Shown: positions 11,319-23,822, counted from the first letter of the stretch. The stretch is 64,000 nt of DNA from Petrosia ficiformis (GCA_947044365.1 OX345636.1:57515746-57579745); one strand, 5' to 3'. The notes: generated by a model not told the origin, from the letters alone. Translations and numbers: made by a program.

Positions 11319-11534
11319 CTATGATTTCACTAAAGAGAACAGAACGTAAGCTATGATAAAGAGGACACTGCATAATGAAATGATATTCATCTTAAACAAA
11401 TCTAGTGTTGGTGGTAGACATACAAAAATCACAAATACGATCTTCTACTGGGGCCTATGGCATCTACCTAAATTTATTTGAAGAATACAAGCACCAACCC
11501 TCAACCACCAATCTCTGTATCTGTCGCAAGCTTG
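11319..11534 (-). pseudogene. LINE-type retrotransposon C-terminal remnant
   Basis: On the minus strand two frames joined by a shift give ...DRYRDWWLRVGACILQ... then CDFC...DEYHFIMQCPLYHSLRS. The CX2C...HX4C arrangement with DEYHF and CPLY is the signature of the zinc-finger-like tail after the reverse transcriptase of many non-LTR elements. A stop falls in front of DEYHF and another before the second frame, so it is dead. Nothing else of the element was recognised nearby. Confidence 0.55.
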
Positions 11535-11741
11535 AAATTGTGTAAGAATTTATAATGATTATGCTATGGTGTACATGAAAAGTGTTATAAGTTACCTCAA
11601 CTCCGCATCACTTTTCTTCAGTATTTTCTGTATTTCACCCTTCTGCGCTGCATGCATGACATTCGAGAGCCACGCCTCATTTCTATATTCCGCGCGCGAA
11701 CCCACGCCGCTCGAACCCGTACTAAAACTTGGGAGCGAACA

Positions 11742-11868
11742 CACGTGACTTTATTAAGAGTGGATACGCCCTGTTTTCAAAACAGTTAGAGGGCGTATCC
11801 AACATTCCAACTATTATTTTGTGCTGTGATGTAAACGCTTCTGTGTTCCAGATTTCCAGTATAAAATA
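11742..11868 (+). promoter_or_regulatory. Putative ankyrin-gene promoter (E-box, dyad, TATA box)
   Basis: CACGTGAC lies at 11742. A dyad follows at 11762-11800: perfect 11-base arms GGATACGCCCT and AGGGCGTATCC, with a second palindrome CTGTTTTCAAAACAG inside it. TATAAAATA at 11860-11868 lies about 33-41 bases before the ATG at 11901, giving a very short 5' UTR like that of enolase. Confidence 0.4.
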
Positions 11869-11900
11869 CGCCGTTGAGGTTAAGGGGCTTACACAGGGAC

Positions 11901-11927
11901 ATGTCTCAACGAGAAAAGGAACAGCTG
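11901..11927 (+). CDS. Ankyrin-repeat protein, exon 1 (start)
   Basis: Start exon of a gene assembled by eye from nine exons (this one and 16202, 22622, 27389, 33240, 47232, 56270, 57785, 61289). It encodes MSQREKEQL and ends at a GTGAGT donor in phase 0. The ATG was chosen because a TATA box lies about 33-41 bases upstream and because the join to exon 2 reads KEQL-NRSLREAYKRKDL, a natural ankyrin helix. The assembled product so far is about 224 residues with five to six ankyrin repeats followed by a Lys-rich, probably flexible tail. Ankyrin repeats are protein-binding scaffolds; the partner and pathway cannot be told from sequence. No signal peptide or membrane segment is seen, so a cytosolic or nuclear protein is likely. 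The 3' end is probably outside the window. Confidence 0.6.
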
Positions 11928-13158
11928 GTGAGTGGAATAATAAGTTGGATGGTCAGAATGTTGAATTCAGTACAGCATTTTCCTGTTAAGTTTGAATAAG
12001 TAAATTTGACCAATTACTTTTAAGGTATTGCATAAACTCGGTGCTTTGGGAATTAGGGATGAGGTTAGGTTTTGTAATTATAATACACAAATAAAGTATA
12101 TATACACTTCATGTCAGACCTTTGGTAAAAGGCACATGTAAAGTGTATCGTAAGGCCAATTACTTGTTTAGCCACCTCCTAATTAACTTACATGTAATCA
12201 AGAATTCAAACATTGGTTTCTTTCATCATTACTAACTACATGTACACTGTACCAGACTATCAAGTAATAAAGAACAATTAGTGATAATCTTTTATATTTA
12301 AGTGTGTAACACCCAGTTGACTTTGTGGGAAGTTGATCTCATTTGGGTTGATGATTTCATGGCATGCTGTTGATCTCATGAGAGTAGACCTTGTGGGAGG
12401 ACAACCATTTTAATGTCACTTGCTTTTACCTGGTATCATAGGGTATGTTATTTGTAACCTCCCATGTTCACCTCTCAGTAAAACTCTTGTATTGTTTACT
12501 CGTCTCAATTTTAAATATACATGTACATGTGTAAAATTAGAAAATACTGATTAAAAACAGTTGCTCGTACATCTCTGTGTGTATGGCTTACTGTACCATT
12601 GTTTAGATTTAGCCCCTATCATGTAGATGCTAAACCCTAGGATTGAGGATGTTACTCATAGGATTGAGAACATTACTCCAGTATATAGAGCTATAGGGGG
12701 TAAATAATTATCAAAGAAAAGCATTATTTGATGACAGAATCTCTTTAAAAAAAAAGATTATGATATCCCTAAGGTATATGGTGTGGGGGTGTTGTTAACT
12801 GTGAAGTCAAATTGAGTACTTATAAAACCAGGAACGGAACAGTACAGAACTATAGTCTCGCGTATCCCAGACCCTCCCATTTACTCATGCACTACTTCTG
12901 TACTGTTTACTGTTGTTAACATGTTTTATAGTTTATAGTTACCTGTTGTCAAACTTTGTTAGTTGTGGTGGTGGTGGTATGTAAATGGCGGAAAACTTGT
13001 GCCATTCGACAACCATTTATAATAAATCCAAAACTTCAAACTCCAAGGTATATATTAGCACTTGCAAAATTCATTGCATAATAATTATAATTATAGTAAC
13101 CACACCCATCATTTATTTATTTTTTTAATAAGAACTGTTTCACACTTCCACTGATTGA
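11928..13158 (+). other. Ankyrin gene intron 1, left part
   Basis: Intron 1 runs to 16201. This part has scattered TACATGTA words and no coding or repeat structure that I could define. Confidence 0.5.
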
Positions 13159-13530
13159 TTAATTGATTAGCGTTGGAGTATGTTTATGGGGATAATACAC
13201 ACAAATCAGTTGGTAAACATCCTCTCCAGTCTTTTTGATTAAATCAGCCCCATACACCACTCCTGACTCTGAACGATTGACCATGTACCTTTGAATTGGC
13301 TTACCCTTGTGGACCCATACTCCTAGGTCATCAGCTTTTATATCATCAATAGTGTCCTAAATGTTAGTAGAAATAACAAAGGTAGCTGCTTTTGTTATCC
13401 CAACTGGTTTGGATGAACATACACAATCCTGGTATGTTTAAAAGCAAGTCTAGTAGGCTTAAGTGACTCAGGAAAACTGAAATACGGCAAACTTGAGTTT
13501 TCATTATAAAGTGAATTTTCAATACCTGTA
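13159..13530 (-). pseudogene. Unidentified coding remnant, antisense in intron 1
   Basis: From 13356 to a TAA at 13159 the minus strand is open for 65 codons with a protein-like composition (...DDLGVWVHKGKPIQRY... then VNRSESGVVYGADL, ending VYYPHKHTPTLIN). One TAG (13357-13359) precedes it, beyond which the same frame stays open for about 20 codons, so a single C-to-T change may have split it. In another frame, 13400-13520 gives ...SLPYFSFPESLKPTRLAF.... I do not recognise a family. It is probably a decayed mobile-element gene; an alternative is a short terminal exon, since ACATTTAG before the GAC resembles a splice acceptor. Confidence 0.4.
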
Positions 13531-14843
13531 GAAAACAATAATTATTGTGTAAAGTGGGACTAACTGTTTATGTAGCATTGTATTTTTATTAGAGTGTTAT
13601 ACAACTTTAAAACCTACATGTACATGTACAGCTTGCTACTGCAGTTTTAATGTAATTCTATTTTCCTCAATGCTAATTTGTTTTCCTGCTAGGTAATATT
13701 TACATGTACTAGTTTCATTTGATCTTGATCTATATTGACTAGTATATAAAGTACATGTCATAATAAATCATATAGTAACAAAAATACAATGTAGCTATAT
13801 AGCATAGTATTATATTTACAACCTGTGATATATTATTATCATTAGCATTCTAACATATATTAAACAATAGATGTTTGATCATTCCAGAGTAATTAGTATG
13901 TACAGGAATTTGTACTAAATAACATGTTGTACTCCACATGAAGTTAGTACAGTAGATACATGTACATGTAATTATGGTACTATGACATTTATATACTACA
14001 TGTATGTTTGAAGTACATGTAGATTATATTAATTGATTTTGTTACCATTCATTATTATGACATGTACTTTATATACATGTAACTGTACATGTACTAGCTA
14101 CATGTACATGTTGATCAATATCAAAATTACTTGTAAACATTACCTACCAAGAAAAGAAATCAGTATTGTCACATGTATAGACCAGACTGGTTTACTTGAT
14201 AACTGATACTAAATGTATGTTTCATAATTACATGGGCTTTGAATACAACATGTAGTAATGTTAATTTATAGTTTGTGTATGTATGTATACATGTAGAATC
14301 TGAAACAAATCGTTACTTAATGTAGTACATCAGTGATGCCGGACTACATAACATGGCTGAGGATGAGACTAGGTACTTTGATGATACTGTTTAAAATGAT
14401 AAATTAAAGAGCCTTTCTCTGTCATCTTAAAAAGCCTGTACGAGGCTAGAGACGTCCACGACCTGCTTCCGTGGCAGTGTGCCAGATTGTTCCTATGAGT
14501 TAATATGAAAATAAAGCTTTTTGAAAAGAAATATATTTTTCAGTGTTTGCATTACTTTGAGGATCAGAATGACAAATATCTTAGTAAACGGAAATGAGTT
14601 CATGATAGTATGATAATTATAATTATATTAGATAAATTGTATTACACATATGTATGTTTAGAACTTTATTAGTACAATAATCAAACTGAAGATACAACTC
14701 TCTATAACTACAATAATTTACGCTTCAGTACTAGATGTAGAACAAAAAGCATTAGCATTTTAGATTACATATAATCCAGCTAATATAATGTGATAATTAG
14801 GAATGAAGCTGTTCCTTAAAGGATTGATATTAAATTTTTAGTA
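13531..14843. other. Intron 1, TACATGTA-rich stretch
   Basis: Dense TACATGTA and ACATGTAC words. A short stem (CCACG...CGTGG, about 14455-14475) is the only structure noted; no gene seen. Confidence 0.4.
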
Positions 14844-15060
14844 TCTTTATAACCCAGACAACAGCTAAGCATTCTTTTTCAACTACCAAGTATCGTTCCT
14901 CCCTTGAAAGTACATTGTGTACATGTAACTTTTCGCTTATGTAGACAATTGGATGTTCTCCCCCATTATCATTAACTTATTTGAGGGATCTGTTTGTAGG
15001 ATCGTTTGCTTGCTATGATTAGGACTTAGCTTTGAATTAATTCCCACATGCTCTGCCAAT
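14844..15060 (-). pseudogene. Ty3/gypsy retrotransposon RNase H remnant
   Basis: Minus-strand codons from about 14965 read GGEHPIVYISEKL, then REERYLVVEKECLAVVWVIK, the signature of the RNase H domain in Ty3/gypsy Pol (usual form HPI-YIS-KL ... E-ECLA-VW). Upstream, QTDPSNK at about 14990 in another frame matches the first RNase H strand (usually QTDAS), but the catalytic context is broken by a deletion and frame changes. It is a short dead fragment. Confidence 0.65.
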
Positions 15061-16201
15061 GACTTTTCCCAAATAAAATATCTCGTTTATTCTACCTCTT
15101 TGGGCTGGTAATATCTGTATAATTTTTAGCTAACTAATAGATGACATAACTACCATGCAGTAGGCTAAAGCCTACCCTGATTTTTTTTAACATTTTTTAG
15201 GCCATGTCACAACCACAACCCACTAAATTAAAATTATTTCCAACTTGCCTTACATCCACATTTGTACAGAGAATAATTATGATGCAATATATATTTCCCC
15301 AAAAAACATATTTTAAATTTGAGAAAAAAGTAGCGCTGTACTTATATGATTTGACTAGTGGTCAGGCACAGTAATAAAAGAAAGCGCGCCGAAACATTTT
15401 TTGTGCATAATTAATTATTTGTGACGCATTAACTTGGGTGGAGTCATGAAGAATTATTGATGAGTAGGCAAAGCAAGATGAGCTGGGTGTAAGTAGTCAC
15501 TTGTATATAATTAATAGAAAATGTTAGTCAGACACAGGCGTGACTATGGCTGTGCTGCACTAGTGTGCTCTTGGGACACCTACATCTATCATGACAATTA
15601 ATAGTTAATTAGCTAAACATTTGGTAGCTATGTCCTTGCCTGCAGATGCAATTGTTGTATCAATGCAGCATCATATCCACAGTACACTGATTCATGAAGT
15701 AGCTTGTTTTGCTAATTAAAAACTAATATTGTCTATATACGTAATTACATGTTACATATATATACATGTGTGACTTGTATTAAATATTTGTTTCCTAAAA
15801 TCAACTGAAAGATCAAACTTTGCTACAGAATAGTTATTTGCTTTCATTGCTAAAGTGCAGTAGAAGATAGCTAGGAGGTGTGAAAAGACAGTGTTAATTG
15901 TGTTGTGTGATGCAAGTGAGGACATGTTATGCTGATCATAATGTGATGTGTGTTATGTTCAATAACTTTTTTGGAGAAACACATGTTCTATAGATCAAAG
16001 TTTGATCTTTCATGATCAGTTGCTTTTGAAGAATAAATATACATGTATATAGGGTATTTATAAAAATGAACCATTCATTACTCACATTTATAACTGCTTC
16101 CTATATTGTTCTTCCATTTACCCCACCTTTAATTTGTGAATAATTATTATTAGCTAATTTAATATAATAACAAATTGTATAAATTGACATCTATACTATA
16201 G
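15061..16201. other. Intron 1, right part
   Basis: No coding structure or defined repeat seen, apart from general A+T richness and TACATGTA words. It ends at the CTATAG acceptor of exon 2. Confidence 0.4.
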
Positions 16202-16291
16202 AATCGAAGCCTGAGGGAGGCTTATAAAAGAAAAGACTTGCCATCTGTGAAACAAATCGTCCAGCATTTTTCAGATCCGAAATATGCTCAT
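16202..16291 (+). CDS. Ankyrin-repeat protein, exon 2
   Basis: Exactly 30 codons between CTATAG and GTAAGT, phase 0 on both sides. It reads NRSLREAYKRKDLPSVKQIV and ends ...DPKYAH, a degenerate first ankyrin repeat with the helix pattern (REA..RKD...VKQIV) but without the TPLH turn, as is usual for a capping repeat. Confidence 0.75.
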
Positions 16292-17069
16292 GTAAGTGCA
16301 AGAAATAATGTTTTTTAGTCTGTGAAACTTTTGTGTCAGTGTTTGTTATTGAAATCTCAACACACTGAAGGTGATATTATTTGAAAACAGATTAATTCCA
16401 TAGGAGTAGAACAAGGGAGACCAGAGGGTCCCATGCCGCCACCCAATATATTGACAGGGGAGCTAGCCCTACCAGTATTGTAGCTTTTATTAGGAAAATA
16501 CTTAATGTCAACTCGGATGCAGAGCTATGGACATACCTTGTAATCGACCACAAGATGGTCTGTATGTAATTCTCAATGTAATTCCCCACCCCATCCCACC
16601 TCCCATCATTTTCAAGTTCCTACTGCACTGATTACTCCAAATATCATACCAGTATTTTAGTAAAATTGATTGCCTAGCAGCTAGTGCTTCATGTAAGCAC
16701 AACAAGTGCCATCAGGATGGGACCCTCACCTACACATGTACATGGTGAAGTAATATTACACATGTGAAACAAACGATAATTAAAATACACCAAAACATTA
16801 TAATCATTATTTATGTTTCACTGCTCATTTGTGTGGGTCTGAGTCATATAATCATGACAAGTTAACTTCAGAACATTTAATTTATGCATAGAAAGTAATA
16901 AAAGTCAAGTACAGAGAGTCTGTTATAAACTGAAGTACAAGCTGCTATCAACTGAGCTGAATTCAAAATCTATTTTATTAAATACAAAAAGCACATGAAA
17001 AGCATGTGTATTTTATCTCTATAGTCTTACATTTTAGTCTGTGCTTTATCTCAAAAAAAGAAAAAAAGG
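16292..17069. other. Intron 2, left part
   Basis: No gene seen. About 16390-16740 is less A+T-rich but has no usable frame on either strand. Confidence 0.4.
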
Positions 17070-18347
17070 TTAATAACATTTCCTACTTATTGAATATCAA
17101 TTGACCAAGCTCCCTGAATTTACTAATTTTCTTAGCTATACATGTACATGTACGTGTATGTGATACAAGTATAATTATATATTAGGATCATGAAAAGTAA
17201 CTGTCCATACAAAAGCATAAGGAAATGCTATATAGTATATACATGTATGTGCACAAAACCTCTAGTCCCTTTGTGTTTGGGAATGATTTTCTTTTTGTGT
17301 TTGTCACACATAGATTAATTACTATCTATTTCATCAATTACTGAAGTGTTATTTAATGACTTTGTGTTTCAGTACTAACATTTGTGTATTATACATGAGC
17401 TTTTATAAAACCAACATATCGACTATTCTCATTTTCATTGGACTAGTATGCATGGAGCATCATATCATACAGCTCACATTCTCTAGTTATAAACATACAT
17501 GTAGAATATATGACTTTAGAGGCATTCAAATGTGATGTTGGACAAAAGAAAGTAATATCCAACCACACTGAAATACAGTAACCAGTAATCACATACCTTT
17601 TGGGCTGACCCAACCCACTGATGTTATTTAATGACAATGAATATCATTATAAGTATAAATGAGAGGGTATATAATATTAAAATTAACAATACCCATACTG
17701 TCATACCACATCCATTATTACTGACCCAATCCTCTAGTGTCATTTTATATACTTAGATATGCTAAAAATGTATACTGAGAAGAATTTAATATTTGAGAAT
17801 AAAAAATACATGCATGTACCGACACTTTAAAACCACATACATGAAACACACTCCTTTGGTTTTGTGTTCTATACTCAGACTGAGAATATAATTAAGATAA
17901 AATGACCTTAAATTTCTTTGTGGATTTAAGTAAATATTATTGGTTTAGGTAAACTGTATAATATACTTATGTATCATGACCTATAACTACATGTACATGT
18001 ATGTATAATTATAAAGTGAGTACACAGCTTATACATTGTGACATATACATGTATCATAAACCACTTTTATGTATGTAGATGTCCTTATACCTCTTTTATT
18101 TTTAAATTCAACTTGTTTTTATAAATGTCAATGAAATATTTGATGAGTATCATGTAACAAATTGTATAAAATCTAAACTGTATACCTAGTGAATTGACCA
18201 CCAAAGTCAGAGATTTCTAAGAGATTTAACATTACCTACCTGACAAGTTTACAATCATTCACTTTCTGCTTATCTGGCAGTAATGAAGCTTGATATCAAC
18301 TTTTTATCCCTTCATTGTAAAACAGTTGATGTTAGTGTATACATGTA
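17070..18347. repeat. Intron 2 duplication, copy 1
   Basis: 17070-17430 matches 20525-21045 directly and 21470-21890 inverted. 17475-17620 matches 21390-21530 inverted. 17640-18347 matches 21880-22587 directly (shared ATGAAACACACTCC and TGAAGCTTGATATCA). Identity looks high but with many small indels. Confidence 0.8.
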
Positions 18348-18630
18348 AGTGTTAAATGGTGCAATGCTGAATTGTGTGCTGACATTGCTGTAGTTTTCGT
18401 CAAACAGAATGACTCTAGAGTAGTTAATCAGGAAAAACATGGCCAAAAATTTCAACTGTTACAGAAAAATACACAAGTGTTTACCAAAATGTCACACAAA
18501 GACCCTTAGTTTGCCAATATGTGCTTACGGCACATGGTAACATCGTTGCCCCAACCCCCAACCCCCCCCCCCTATGTTCTCAAAAGTCTCATATTGCCCC
18601 CTCTAGCTTCATTTTCTGTATGCATGTATA

Positions 18631-18846
18631 TCACTACTGTCACATTAGTCACTGCTGTCATACTAGTCACTATTGTAAAAATATTCACTACAGTCACAGT
18701 GGTGACTACTGTCGCACTACACTTTCAATATAGTAATAGTAGTCACTGACATCACTATTGTTACTTCTGTGATAATAGTCACTACTGTCACAATAGTCAC
18801 TATTGTCACAATAGTCATTATTGTCATAATAGTTTAGTACTGTCAG
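18631..18846. repeat. GTCACTATTGTCACAATA-type minisatellite, orientation 1
   Basis: Degenerate units of about 18 bases in which GTCAC alternates with short A/T spacers. The unit is itself partly palindromic. It is the inverted counterpart of the array at 19842-20528. Confidence 0.85.
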
Positions 18847-19841
18847 TATTATCTCAGCATTTTATTGTCAGTTATATGTTTTCAGAGTATTGTGATAATG
18901 AACATTATAATAATGGTAATTATTATATTAAGTTGTTACAACACAAGAGAATTCTTGGAATTAACTTTTTTTGCTCCAAGATGGTAGATTTGTGTTCCTC
19001 TTTGTTGATTGCTTTTGAGGTGGATAGGGAAGGCTGCTCACTTTCCTATTTGTTCCTTAGTCACAACCATGCTTATCACGTTGCTGATACAACAATTGTA
19101 GGAACCCAAATGGTCAATGGCACAACAACAACTAAGACTAACTACAAGAATTCACCATAGATATAGGGATCAAAAACAACCATTCAAAGGGTGACCTTAT
19201 ACACAATGTGTTGATGAATCTCATGAAGTACCTTTATGGTTCATTATCATCCATTGAACATTGTATTATAAAAAGTATTGTTATTTTCATGTTTATCCAT
19301 GGTATTGATTATATCCCTGAAACAGTGAGCTCTATTTTCTCATTCATTATTGAACTGACTAAAACAATATCATCTGTTGGATTTCCTATTTATCAAAGAT
19401 CTAACACAATCATTAAAAGTGTGTTAGAAAGATTTTGTAAGCATTTCATTATTTAGCAGAAACTCCAACAGAATTAGTTAGAGATCATTAATCTAACCCT
19501 ATTTACTCAACAGGAACATTCATATACTATGTACACCTTTCCTTGTATTTCTTCAAATATCAACAATTTAAATGATTCCATGTTTACTGATACAGTCTAG
19601 CTACTTTGTATTCTTATCTTTAAAGCAGTGATTAGTATGATTAGTCAATAATGACATTTGTAACTACTATCACTGTAGTCACAATTGTGACATTGAGAGT
19701 AAAAGGATGCAGTGCCATGTTGAATAATTATAATGATGTATATGCTGTAGTACATGTATACAGTTGTACATGTGTATATAATATTAACAATGATAATTCT
19801 ATCGCAACAGTGTAGTGAGTATTCTAACTACATTGTGTGTA

Positions 19842-20528
19842 CATGTATCAGTACTATCACTACTGTGTTGTGACTATTATGATATGTCAGCAGTGACTAC
19901 TGCTACTATTTTGAGTAGTGACTACTGTAAGTATGTAATGGTTGAGACTATGATGATATCAATGATGATATATGGTTACTATTATCTAGTGACCACATTA
20001 CTGTGACATGGCATTGTTTGTTACTTTTATGAATATAGTGTCTAATATGACAGTAGTGACTGTAGTGACAATAATGATGGTTTTGATAGTAGTAATGAGT
20101 ACTGTGACCAGTGAGATTAGAGACTACTGTGACAGTATTGACTTGTGTGACAGTAGTCACTATTACATGTACATGTATGTTCCTTTTTTGACTATAGTGA
20201 CTATTGTGACAGTAGTGACTAATGTGAAAGTATTGACTCATTAGGGTTTTGCAATAGTGATGTTATTACTATCGTAACTATGGTCACTACTGTGACAACA
20301 GTGACTATTGTGACAGTAGTGACTACTATGAAAGTTGTGTCAGTAGGGTCTATAATGACAATAGTGATATTATTACTATCGTGATTATGGTGACTATAGT
20401 GACTATTGTGACAATAGTCACTAATGTGACAATAGTCACTAATGTAGCAATAGTGATGTTAGTGACTGCTCTTACTATTGTTAGTGACTACTATGACAGT
20501 AGTGACTATTGTGACAATAGTGATTATT
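19842..20528. repeat. GTGACTATTGTGACAGTA-type minisatellite, orientation 2
   Basis: Longer and more regular array of the same roughly 18-base unit, mostly reading GTGACTAYTGTGACARTA, i.e. inverted relative to the array 1 kb to the left. A few stray units occur at about 19655-19697. Confidence 0.85.
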
Positions 20529-20637
20529 AATTGACAGAGCTCCCTGTATTTAATAATTTCCTTAACTATACATGTATGTGATACAAGTGTAATTAGCTAC
20601 ATGTATATATATAAAAACAGGGAAAGTAAATGTCCAA

Positions 20638-20735
20638 TGTACATGTACATGTACATGTACATGTAAATGTACATGTACATGTACATGTACATGTACATAT
20701 ACATGTATATCTACATGTATATGTACATGTACGTA
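20638..20735. repeat. (ACATGT)n tract
   Basis: About 16 near-perfect ACATGT units. It is the longest pure run of the hexamer that is scattered across the whole window. Confidence 0.95.
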
Positions 20736-21069
20736 TATGGATCCTACTGTATGGTCATAGAAAAGACAGAGAAGTGTATAAGGACTATGGAAAGTAAGGG
20801 TTCAATGTACATGTGGGATGAGTTCTCTGACCATAGGAAAGCATGTGGAAATGCTATATAGATTGTATATGTACATGTACATACACAAAACCTCTAGTCA
20901 CATAAATTAATTACTGTCTTTTTTCATCAATATTACTGAAGTGTTATTTAATGACTTTGTGTTTCAGTACTAAAGTTCAGACTTGTTTTAGTACTAAACT
21001 TTTGTATTTTACACATCAGCTTTTATAAAACCAACATAATGAGCAGGGTTGGGGCTTATTACACAAGTG

Positions 21070-21198
21070 TGATTACGATTATGATTATGATTACCCAGAA
21101 AAGTTTCTGAATAATTATGATTACGATTACATACCAAAACTTCAGATTATGATTATGATTATGATTACTGTAGCATGATTACACTATGATTATACTAT
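21070..21198. repeat. (GATTAY)n microsatellite
   Basis: Three clusters of GATTAC/GATTAT units separated by short spacers, placed in the loop between the inverted arms. Confidence 0.9.
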
Positions 21199-22621
21199 AC
21201 CACTGCATTCATTTTCACAAGTGAAGTGTGTTTGGTGATTGTCTTATTCAAACCAATAATGTCAATTCTTTTCATAATTGCACCGTATAAACATCAGTTT
21301 TTCAAAAAGGGTGGATTAAGTTAAACATTAAGTGCAACTACATGTGTACATGTACCTGTGTTTGCATGATTACATTTTATCGTTGGAATGATTACAGTCC
21401 AAAGGGGTGTGGTTACTGGTTACTGCATTTGGGTGTGGTTTGATCTTACTTTCTTTTATTCATCATCACATTTAACATGCCTCTAAAGTCATTAAATGTA
21501 TATTCATAACCAGAGAATGTGACCTATATAGTAAGATAAAATTAATAATACTTCAGTAATTGATGAAAAAGACAGCAATTAATGTACAAGTATGTGTGAT
21601 AAACACAAAAAGGAAATTGTTCCCCCTAATAAATGGTCTAGAGATTTTGTGTATGTACATGTACATGTACAGTGTACGTATATAACATTTCCACATGCTT
21701 TTCTAGGCCAGAGAATCCATCCCACATATACATGTACATTGGACATTTAATTTCCATTGTCCATATATATAATTACACTTGTATTACATTCATGTATAGT
21801 TAAGGAAATTATTAAATTCTAGGAGCTCTGTCAATTGATAATCATTAAATATAATAAGTAGGAAATGTTATTATAATTATAATTTCCAACACCACAATAT
21901 TTATACTATCATACCATACCTGTTATTACTGACTCAACCTCCTGATGTCATATACTTATATATGAATAGTAGTATATAGATAATAATGTATAGTGAGAAG
22001 AATTCAATATCTGTGAATATAAAGCCATACATGTACCCACATGTTCAAACCATACTCACATACATGAAACACACTCCATTGGTCTTGTGTTCTATACTCA
22101 GACTGTGAATATAATGACCTTTAATTTCTTTGTGTATGTAAATATTTACCCAAGTCATTATATACATGTAACCATTATAATTACACTCTATTACTGGTTC
22201 ATGTAAACTGTATAATATACTTATGTATCATAATTTTATAACTATAATTATTATAAAGTGAGTACACAGCTTGTATATTACATGTATGTATATCTATTGC
22301 AGTAAACCTCTTTTACATGTACATGTATTTCCTTAAACACCTTTTTACTTTCAAATTCAACTTGTTTTTATAAATGTGATGATGAATATCATGTAACAAA
22401 TTGTATAAAATCTAAACTGTATACCTAGTCAATTCTAAATCAGAGATTTTTATGAGATTTAACATTATCTACCTGACAAGTTTACAATCATTCACTTTTC
22501 TGCTTTTCTGACAGTAATGAAGCTTGATATCAGCTTTTTATCCCTTCATTATCAAACAGTTGATGTTAATGTATATACATGTATATCAGGATGATGTATT
22601 AATACTCCACTCTCTATACAG

Positions 22622-22729
22622 AATAACCGGATCTATTGGGCCATTCAGTATTCTGATGATGGGGAAGTGGAATCACTGATTAATGATTCCAAAACAGATG
22701 TAAAATGGACTAACGAAGCTTTATTTCCT
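22622..22729 (+). CDS. Ankyrin-repeat protein, exon 3
   Basis: 36 codons between CTATACAG and GTAAGT, phase 0. It begins NNRIYWAIQYSDDGEVESLI, which fits the ankyrin pattern (WAI.Y.D...V..LI), and ends TNEALFP. At 36 codons it is three longer than the 33-residue consensus, and the TPLH turn is not conserved. Confidence 0.75.
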
Positions 22730-23820
22730 GTAAGTGTCATCCTATAAATTAATAATTCGAATATCATGTTTTATGACTTTTAATTATAATATTTAATAGT
22801 TATTATGATTTATTATTGAATATCCATTCTATTATGATGATATATACTAGATATTATTATGAAATGTTATTTGTGGTAATTTGATTGTGGATATACTGAC
22901 AAAGAATATTTCATTATTGTGAACATTGTCTTCATTATTAATGTAAATGTCTTATGAAGTTCCTTAACAATGTTTAATATTACTATTTTCGTTTCTCCCT
23001 TCCTATGATTGGTTCCATGATGAATGGTATAGACAGGAAGTTATTGTTTGGTGAGGGGGAGAGGGGCTTACAAAAGGAGATAGGCATACATAGTGTACTG
23101 TACTACAATTTTAGCTTATTAGTTATTCATGAGGGGATGCTTTTCACTACAAGCTGGTAAATTAATCCATGTACAACAATTATAATCTATTGAATTATGA
23201 CACAAACAAACCAAATCAACATTATAATTGATGTATGTTATTATAAGAATTCAGTGTTTGGCAAAATGTTCATTTTAAATTAATTTATTAACCTCATAGT
23301 CTACTGTTTCAACTACTTGTAATTGTTTAGGTCAAATATATGATATAATCTAGTATTTATTCATACACACATTACCTTTATTGTCTCACTAACATAAACA
23401 CATACGCTCATACAAACATGTATTTACAAACATACATACTCACACAAACATAATTCACACAAATATATACATACACATTGTCTATTCCTTTAATGATATA
23501 AAGTACCGATATACAATGTATCTCATATACGTAGGTGTTAGGACTGTAAATTTTCATTTACTAATAATATACATGTACATGTAATTAATTAATGACTTAA
23601 AACTTAGTTAGAGTCTTGTTCTAAAACTCTAGAAGATAAATTACACACACATCTAGCCCCTCCCACTATTTAACTACTATACTATACTATTACTATTGTA
23701 TCACTAACCTGTGTAAAGTAATTAATTATAAAGCATAGTTCTTTGTTGAATATCATTTCATGACTTCATGTGTTGTATTTTATAATTATTATCTATTTCT
23801 CTTATAATTAGTGATACATG
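22730..23820. other. Intron 3, left part
   Basis: A+T-rich; an imperfect CA/ACATAC-rich tract at about 23365-23480. No gene seen. Confidence 0.4.
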
Positions 23821-23822
23821 TA

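Larger units (their letters stand above)
20525..22587. repeat. Intron 2 duplication, rearranged copy 2 with inverted arms
   Basis: 20525-20990 and 21430-21850 are inverted copies of each other (shared GACAGAGCTCC, ACAAGTGTAATTA and GCATGTGGAAATG). 21880-22587 directly repeats 17640-18347. The copy stops 34 bases before the exon 3 acceptor. Confidence 0.8.

Noticed and set aside
14440..14520. Possible structured RNA around the CCACG...CGTGG stem
   Set aside because: The stem is only five pairs, and no tRNA, snRNA or other consensus boxes were found.
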